From positions 1-10,981 of the forward strand of contig JAKFXV010000341.1 in NCBI GenBank assembly GCA_021731205.1: DNA of 10,981 nucleotides. The letters are read 5' to 3'. The notes under the pieces were generated by a model. The model did not search any database, was not told the DNA's origin, and saw only the letters and a program-made list of their open reading frames with translations. Positions within the stretch are counted from its first letter, which is position 1; each line of letters begins with the position of its first letter. Below are positions 7,185 through 10,981 of this stretch, piece after piece. Position numbers and translations under genes: made by a program. The stretch is from Nocardioides sp. GTDB taxonomy: Bacteria > Actinomycetota > Actinomycetes > Propionibacteriales > Nocardioidaceae.

Positions 7185-8042
7185 TCAGACGAGCGGCAGT
7201 CGCTGGCGCGTTCGGGGCAGCTGAGAGTAGCCCCGGAGTACGGCGTCGACGAGGTGGTCGTTGGGGAACGGCCAGGTGGTGGAGTCCAGGGCGTCGCGCA
7301 CCGGAACGCCGCGTGAGACGAGATCCCTGATCGTCTCGGCCACCACGCCGATGTCGTGGCGTTGCTCGTTGACGAACGCGCGGTCCACCAGTGCCCCGTG
7401 TCCGGGCACGACGATCGCGTCGGGCGCTGTCAGTTGCATGACGACGTCCAGGGCGCGTGGCCAGTCCATCGGCCAACTGTCGGCGCCATAGACCGGAGGG
7501 CCGGACTCCTCCACGAGGTCGCCGGCCACGACCACACCCGCGTCGGGCACCACCATCACCAGGTCCCCGCCGCTGTGGCCACGTCCGGGGTGGACCAACT
7601 CGACCGCGCGGTCACCGAGGCTGATCACGCGAGTCGAGGAGAAGGTCTCCGTAGCCGCCACGATCGTGGTCGCGCACACTTCCTCCCGATACTCCGCACC
7701 GGACTCGTCGAGATACCCCGCCTGGGTCTGCTGCCCCGAAGCCACGGTGTTCGCTGCGGCGACCTCGTGGGCGCACACCCGCACCTCGTGGTGGGCCGAA
7801 AGGAAGGAAGCGTTTCCGAACGTGTGGTCGAAGTGTTCGTGAGTGTTGATCACCCATGCCACCGGGCCGATGCCGAGGCGGGCGATGTCGTCGACCAGGC
7901 GGGCTCCTTCGGCCTGGGAACCGTGAGTGTCCACGACTAGGGCGCCCGCTGTTCCCGTAACGACGGTCACGTTGAGGTCCATCCACGCCGAACGGGCCAC
8001 CCACACCCGATCGGCGATCTCGCGAAAGGACGGTCGTGACAT
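7185..8042 (-). CDS. Metallo-beta-lactamase-fold hydrolase
   Basis: A 285-residue predicted cytoplasmic hydrolase with a complete two-metal site. THEHFDHTFGN (67-77) supplies the HxHxDH motif (His68, His70, Asp72, His73); His156 lies in HPGRGHSGGDLVM, Asp175 in VVAGDLVEE, and His215 in VVPGHG. The GRGHSGGDLV pattern and the overall layout place it with general MBL-fold enzymes of the SoxH/PqqB-like or class-B-lactamase-like type, not with RNase J, which has extra C-terminal domains. No signal peptide is visible, so a periplasmic lactamase role is unlikely. The substrate is unknown. It is transcribed away from hrcA and is followed after 60 bases by the DUF3097 gene, probably in one transcript. 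The ATG lacks a Shine-Dalgarno but has TAGGCT 6 bases upstream, suggesting leaderless expression. Confidence 0.88.
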   Translation of the reverse strand: MSRPSFREIADRVWVARSAWMDLNVTVVTGTAGALVVDTHGSQAEGARLVDDIARLGIGPVAWVINTHEHFDHTFGNASFLSAHHEVRVCAHEVAAANTVASGQQTQAGYLDESGAEYREEVCATTIVAATETFSSTRVISLGDRAVELVHPGRGHSGGDLVMVVPDAGVVVAGDLVEESGPPVYGADSWPMDWPRALDVVMQLTAPDAIVVPGHGALVDRAFVNEQRHDIGVVAETIRDLVSRGVPVRDALDSTTWPFPNDHLVDAVLRGYSQLPRTRQRLPLV

Positions 8043-8048
8043 GCGTTG

Positions 8049-8054
8049 AGCCTA
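8049..8054 (-). promoter_or_regulatory. Putative -10 box of the MBL-DUF3097 transcript (leaderless)
   Basis: Minus-strand TAGGCT (TANNNT) is separated from the ATG at 8042 by 6 bases. A TTGGAC lies farther upstream, but only 14 bases from the box, too close for a normal -35. The position agrees with transcription starting at the ATG. Confidence 0.5.
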
Positions 8055-8094
8055 GCTACCGGAATCTGGTCCAACCTGGGGATTGCGAGCCGAG

Positions 8095-8100
8095 TACGAT
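8095..8100 (+). promoter_or_regulatory. Putative -10 box of the hrcA-dnaJ operon
   Basis: TACGAT directly abuts the CIRCE operator. Transcription would start about 7 bases downstream, inside the left CIRCE arm, giving a leader of roughly 65 bases before hrcA. No good -35 element is seen. The overlap with CIRCE is the arrangement expected for HrcA repression. Confidence 0.6.
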
Positions 8101-8125
8101 TGGCACTCGCTCGCGATGAGTGCCA
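8101..8125 (+). promoter_or_regulatory. CIRCE operator (HrcA binding site)
   Basis: TGGCACTC at 8101-8108 and its exact reverse complement GAGTGCCA at 8118-8125 are separated by 9 bases. This matches the CIRCE consensus TTAGCACTC-N9-GAGTGCTAA apart from one symmetrical A/T to G/C change in each arm and the outermost base on the right. HrcA binds CIRCE as a dimer and releases it on heat stress, when GroEL/ES is titrated. The site lies 46 bases upstream of hrcA and just downstream of its -10 box, so hrcA and the genes behind it should be autoregulated. The inverted repeat is seen directly; the binding is known for the family. Confidence 0.93.
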
Positions 8126-8160
8126 GCAACGTCGTGCGCTGGGCGGGTGATCGAAGCCAA

Positions 8161-8167
8161 GAGGAGG
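8161..8167 (+). promoter_or_regulatory. Ribosome binding site of hrcA
   Basis: GAGGAGG ends 4 bases before the ATG at 8172 and fixes the hrcA start. Confidence 0.85.
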
Positions 8168-8171
8168 GCCG

Positions 8172-9194
8172 ATGGTCGAAGACCGCAAGTTGGCCGTTCT
8201 CCGCGCCATCGTCGAGGACTACGTCGCGACTGAGGAACCGGTCGGCTCCAAGGCGCTCGTCGAGCGGCACGGTTTGGGAGTCTCCCCGGCGACCGTGCGC
8301 AATGACATGGCCGCCTTGGAGGAGGAGGGTTTCATCACCCAACCCCACACCAGCGCGGGCCGCGTACCCACGGACAAGGGCTATCGGCTTTTCGTCGACC
8401 GGCTGAGCGGCGTGAAGCCGATGAGCGTCGCGGAGAAGCGCGCCATCTCGACCTTCCTCGAGGGTGCTGTCGACCTCGACGACGTGGTACAACGCAGCGT
8501 TCGGCTCCTGGCGCAGCTGACTCGGCAAGTGGCTGTGGTCCAGTATCCAACGCTCTCCAGGTCAACTGTGCGGCACGTCGAGGTCGTGGCGCTGGCCCCT
8601 ACTCGGCTGTTGGTGGTGTTGATCTTGTCCACCGGACGGATCGAGCAGCGACTGGTGGAACTGGCCGCGGACTTCGACGAAGAACGGCTCGCGATCTTGC
8701 GTGCCCGCATCAACGCGGCGGCCGCTGGAGCCCGGATTGTCGAGGCCTCTCGGGCGCTCTCGGGGCTTAGCGAACAGGTGACGCCGGCCGATCGGCCGAC
8801 GACCGAGCTGGTCGTGGCGGCACTCCAGGAGGCGATGACCGACCACCGTTCGGACGAGCGCGTCGCCGTCGGCGGCACGGCCAATCTGGCCCGCTTCGGC
8901 GACGACTTCGACGTGACCGTTCGCCCGCTGCTCGAGGCACTCGAAGAGCATGTGGTGCTGCTGAGGCTGCTGGGTGAGGCGAACCCAGGGGGTCTGGTCA
9001 CGGTCCGCATCGGACACGAGGGCCCCTACGACGCGCTAGCGGCCACCAGCGTGGTGGCCACCGGCTACGGTCCCCGTGACGAGGCCTTGGCGACGCTCGG
9101 AATCGTGGGACCGACCCGGATGGACTACCCCGGAACAATGGCGGCGGTCCGGGCGGTGGCTCGCTACGTCTCCCGCATCCTCGATGAAGCCTGA
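8172..9194 (+). CDS. hrcA: Heat-inducible transcription repressor HrcA
   Basis: Repressor of class I heat-shock genes that binds CIRCE. The 340 residues match the family (about 340-350). The N-terminal winged helix covers residues about 1-80, with [20 protein letters not shown] (17-36), the recognition helix [18 protein letters not shown] (38-55), and the wing [20 protein letters not shown] (56-75). The rest is the HrcA dimerisation and GAF-like domain, including VAVGGTANL (231-239) and the C-terminal [11 protein letters not shown] (310-320). The ATG is preceded by GAGGAGG, and a CIRCE element lies 46 bases upstream, so autoregulation is expected. dnaJ follows after 54 bases and rsmE after that, the usual actinobacterial order. 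Nothing suggests damage to the gene. Confidence 0.97.
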   Translation: MVEDRKLAVLRAIVEDYVATEEPVGSKALVERHGLGVSPATVRNDMAALEEEGFITQPHTSAGRVPTDKGYRLFVDRLSGVKPMSVAEKRAISTFLEGAVDLDDVVQRSVRLLAQLTRQVAVVQYPTLSRSTVRHVEVVALAPTRLLVVLILSTGRIEQRLVELAADFDEERLAILRARINAAAAGARIVEASRALSGLSEQVTPADRPTTELVVAALQEAMTDHRSDERVAVGGTANLARFGDDFDVTVRPLLEALEEHVVLLRLLGEANPGGLVTVRIGHEGPYDALAATSVVATGYGPRDEALATLGIVGPTRMDYPGTMAAVRAVARYVSRILDEA

Positions 9195-9240
9195 GCCCGA
9201 CGCACCGAACCAACCCGCCCCACAGAGCCCACCGGACAGC

Positions 9241-9245
9241 AAGGA
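9241..9245 (+). promoter_or_regulatory. Ribosome binding site of dnaJ
   Basis: AAGGA lies 3 bases before GTG at 9249 and 6 bases before TTG at 9252. The spacing fits the TTG slightly better, so the true start could be either codon. The remaining hrcA-dnaJ spacer, from 9195, shows no terminator-like hairpin. Confidence 0.55.
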
Positions 9246-9248
9246 CAA

Positions 9249-10439
9249 GTGTTGAGTCAGGACCTCTACGAGATCCTCGGCGTACCCCGTGACGCCGAGG
9301 CCGACGTCATCAAGAAGGCCTACCGCCGGCTGGCCCGGCAGTTGCATCCGGACGTCAATCCTGATCCCGAGACCCAAGACCGGTTCAAGGAAGTCAGCCT
9401 CGCCTACGAGGTCCTCTCGGACCCCAACAAGCGCGCCGCCTACGACCGCGGCGGTGACCCGTTCGACGGCATGGGCGGGTTCGGCCAGGGAGCTGGGTTC
9501 TCCTTCACCGACATCATGGACGCGTTCTTCGGAGGTGCCGCGACCGGGCAAGGCCGCGGCCCCCGGCCTCGGGTACGCCGGGGCCAGGACGCGTTGGTGC
9601 GCATCGAGCTCGAACTCGCCGAGGCCGCGTTCGGAGTCAATCGCGAGCTCAAGGTCGACACGGCCGTCGTGTGCGGTTCCTGTCAGGGCGGCGGGACCGC
9701 GCCGGGCACAGCGATGCAGCAGTGCACCACCTGCCGGGGAGCCGGCGAGGTCGCACACATCCAGCGCTCGTTCCTCGGCGAGGTGAGGACGCTTCGACCC
9801 TGTGCCGCCTGCCGCGGATTCGGCTCCGTGATCCCGGACCCGTGCCGTGAGTGCTCCGGGGAGGGCCGCGTTCGCTCTCGACGCACGCTCATGGTCAAGA
9901 TCCCGGCTGGAGTCGACACGGGGACCCGGGTCCAATTGGCGGAGCAGGGTGAAGTCGGTCCAGGCGGGGGACCGGCTGGGGATCTGTACGTCGAGGTTCA
10001 CGTCGCTCCGCATCCCATTTTCAACCGACAAGGCGGAGACCTGCACACAACTGTGTCGATCCCGATGACTGCGGCGGCGTTGGGGACCACGCTTACTCTC
10101 CCGACCCTCGAGGCGGATCTCGTGCAGTCCGAAACCGACGCAGGGCGGGAGCCTGAAGCGTCGCTGGAGACCTCCTTCCAGCTCCCGATTCCTCCGGGGA
10201 CCCAGTCCGGCACGGAGCAGGTGCTGCGCGGGCGTGGTGTGCCCGGACTACGCGGTGGAGCGCGAGGGGCCTTGATCATCACGGTTGCCGTCGAGACGCC
10301 CACCCGACTCGACGCGCGACAAAGCGAGTTGCTCGCCGAGTTGGCCGCCCTGCGCGATGAGCTTTCGCCGACCGGCCAGGCCAAAGCGGCGCCGAAGTCG
10401 GTCTTCGGACGCCTCCGGGATGCGTTCAATCAACACTGA
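9249..10439 (+). CDS. dnaJ: Chaperone protein DnaJ (DnaJ2 type)
   Basis: Type I Hsp40 co-chaperone that delivers unfolded proteins to DnaK and stimulates its ATPase. The 396-residue product has a J domain (1-67) with HPD at 33-35, a short Gly/Phe-rich linker (about 68-100), and a zinc domain with all four CxxCxGxG motifs (starting at Cys142, Cys159, Cys185 and Cys199). The substrate-binding domain follows, with [15 protein letters not shown] (216-230), [17 protein letters not shown] (234-250) and [20 protein letters not shown] (314-333). The start is GTG, or TTG three bases later giving [11 protein letters not shown]. It is DnaJ2-like because it is linked to hrcA and rsmE and not to dnaK-grpE. 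An acidic stretch of about 17 residues (about 289-308) appears extra compared with DnaJ2 proteins I can recall. It probably shares the CIRCE-controlled transcript with hrcA. Confidence 0.96.
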   Translation: MLSQDLYEILGVPRDAEADVIKKAYRRLARQLHPDVNPDPETQDRFKEVSLAYEVLSDPNKRAAYDRGGDPFDGMGGFGQGAGFSFTDIMDAFFGGAATGQGRGPRPRVRRGQDALVRIELELAEAAFGVNRELKVDTAVVCGSCQGGGTAPGTAMQQCTTCRGAGEVAHIQRSFLGEVRTLRPCAACRGFGSVIPDPCRECSGEGRVRSRRTLMVKIPAGVDTGTRVQLAEQGEVGPGGGPAGDLYVEVHVAPHPIFNRQGGDLHTTVSIPMTAAALGTTLTLPTLEADLVQSETDAGREPEASLETSFQLPIPPGTQSGTEQVLRGRGVPGLRGGARGALIITVAVETPTRLDARQSELLAELAALRDELSPTGQAKAAPKSVFGRLRDAFNQH

Positions 10440-10450
10440 TCGGCCATCCG

Positions 10451-10456
10451 AGGAGG
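10451..10456 (+). promoter_or_regulatory. Ribosome binding site of rsmE
   Basis: AGGAGG lies 4 bases before the GTG at 10461, the same spacing as for nhaA, and supports this start. Confidence 0.85.
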
Positions 10457-10460
10457 CTCA

Positions 10461-10981
10461 GTGACCCAACCGGTCTTTCTCGTCGAGACCCTCGCAGGGG
10501 TCGAGGTGGGAGACGTCATCGACGTCGGCGGAGCCGAGGCGCACCACGCCGTGGCGGTGCGGAGGATGCGCGTGGGCGAGTCGCTGGTGCTGACCGATGG
10601 CCAGGGTTCGACCGGAACCGGTCGGGTGAGCCACGCGGGCAAGGGTGTGCTGCGGGTCGAGCTGGCCTCGTTGAGTCAGGTGCTGCAGCCGCAGCCCGCA
10701 ATCTGGGTCGCGCAAGCCCTTCCGAAAGGCGATCGCGGAGAACGCGCCGTCGAGCTGCTGACCGAGATCGGCGTCGCGCGGATCCTTCCGTGGGTCGCAG
10801 AGCGTTCGGTCGTGCGATGGCGTGGCGACCGTGGTGAAAAGTCGCTCGCAAGGTGGCGGGCTACGGCGCGGGAGTCGAGCAAGCAGGCGCGTCGAGCCTG
10901 GTTGGCCGAGATCTCGACGCAGATCTCGACCCCCGAGCTCATCACCGTGGTGGACAGCGTCGACCTCGCGGTGATCCTGCA
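10461..10981 (+). CDS. rsmE: 16S rRNA (uracil-1498-N3) methyltransferase RsmE, 5' part
   Basis: SPOUT-family methyltransferase that uses SAM to methylate N3 of U1498 in the 30S subunit. The gene is cut by the window end after 173 codons of an expected 240-260, and the frame is open to the edge. The N-terminal PUA-like domain is seen as HHAVAVRRMRVGESLVLTDG (29-48). The start of the catalytic domain follows as WVAQALPKGDRGERAVELLT (83-102), EIGVARILPWVAERSVVRW (103-121), with ESSKQARR at about 140-147. These are typical RsmE segments. The C-terminal knot with the SAM-binding glycine-rich loops lies beyond the window. The GTG has AGGAGG 4 bases ahead, and the gene begins 21 bases after the dnaJ stop, so it is probably cotranscribed with hrcA and dnaJ. 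That would link rRNA modification to heat-shock control. Confidence 0.93.
   Translation, partial: MTQPVFLVETLAGVEVGDVIDVGGAEAHHAVAVRRMRVGESLVLTDGQGSTGTGRVSHAGKGVLRVELASLSQVLQPQPAIWVAQALPKGDRGERAVELLTEIGVARILPWVAERSVVRWRGDRGEKSLARWRATARESSKQARRAWLAEISTQISTPELITVVDSVDLAVIL

Noticed and set aside
8083..8406. A plus-strand open frame starting before hrcA.
   Set aside because: It overlaps hrcA in another frame and would run through the CIRCE site; hrcA has the better ribosome binding site and full family similarity.
9036..10046. A 336-codon minus-strand open frame opposite hrcA and dnaJ.
   Set aside because: Composition-driven shadow of dnaJ; no recognisable motif and no Shine-Dalgarno.

Overview
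The window reads as chromosomal DNA of a high-GC actinobacterium. It is very GC-rich with strong G/C bias at third codon positions, uses GTG and possibly TTG starts, and has several genes with no Shine-Dalgarno but a TANNNT box just upstream. It also carries the order hrcA - dnaJ (DnaJ2-type) - rsmE that I know from actinomycetes. I cannot name the genus. There are ten protein-coding genes, one of them cut by the right edge. I saw no RNA gene, insertion sequence, CRISPR array or phage-like gene. Coding density is about 95% and no gap exceeds 190 bases.

Left block (1-2955), ion transport: nhaA (Na+/H+ antiporter) runs rightward and meets, tail to tail with 4 bases between, an ArsB/NhaD-type (ion transporter superfamily) permease on the minus strand. 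The permease is preceded by a small two-CBS-domain protein whose stop codon overlaps the permease start (TGATG). The CBS protein is therefore a candidate adenine-nucleotide-sensing partner of the permease. An 84-base divergent spacer, with a -10-like box facing each way, separates it from the next block.

Middle block (3040-7124): a FadD15-like long-chain acyl-CoA synthetase is followed, after a 186-base spacer, by hemW (radical-SAM haem chaperone). hemW ends on the same CCTAGG palindrome as the oppositely oriented DUF3097 gene. DUF3097 is an uncharacterised actinobacterial family whose middle part looks TOPRIM-like. It lies downstream of a metallo-beta-lactamase-fold hydrolase gene on the same strand.

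Right block (8043-10981), heat-shock control: a 129-base divergent region carries an essentially perfect CIRCE operator (8-bp arms, 9-bp spacer) next to a -10 box. It is followed by hrcA (the repressor that binds CIRCE), dnaJ (co-chaperone with J domain and four zinc motifs) and the start of rsmE (16S rRNA m3U1498 methyltransferase). These three probably form one HrcA-autoregulated operon.

Most of the window is conserved housekeeping DNA, and I see no clear new system. The points most worth a second look are the DUF3097 protein, the CBS-permease pair facing nhaA, three probable leaderless promoters, and an acidic insertion in the DnaJ C-terminal domain.
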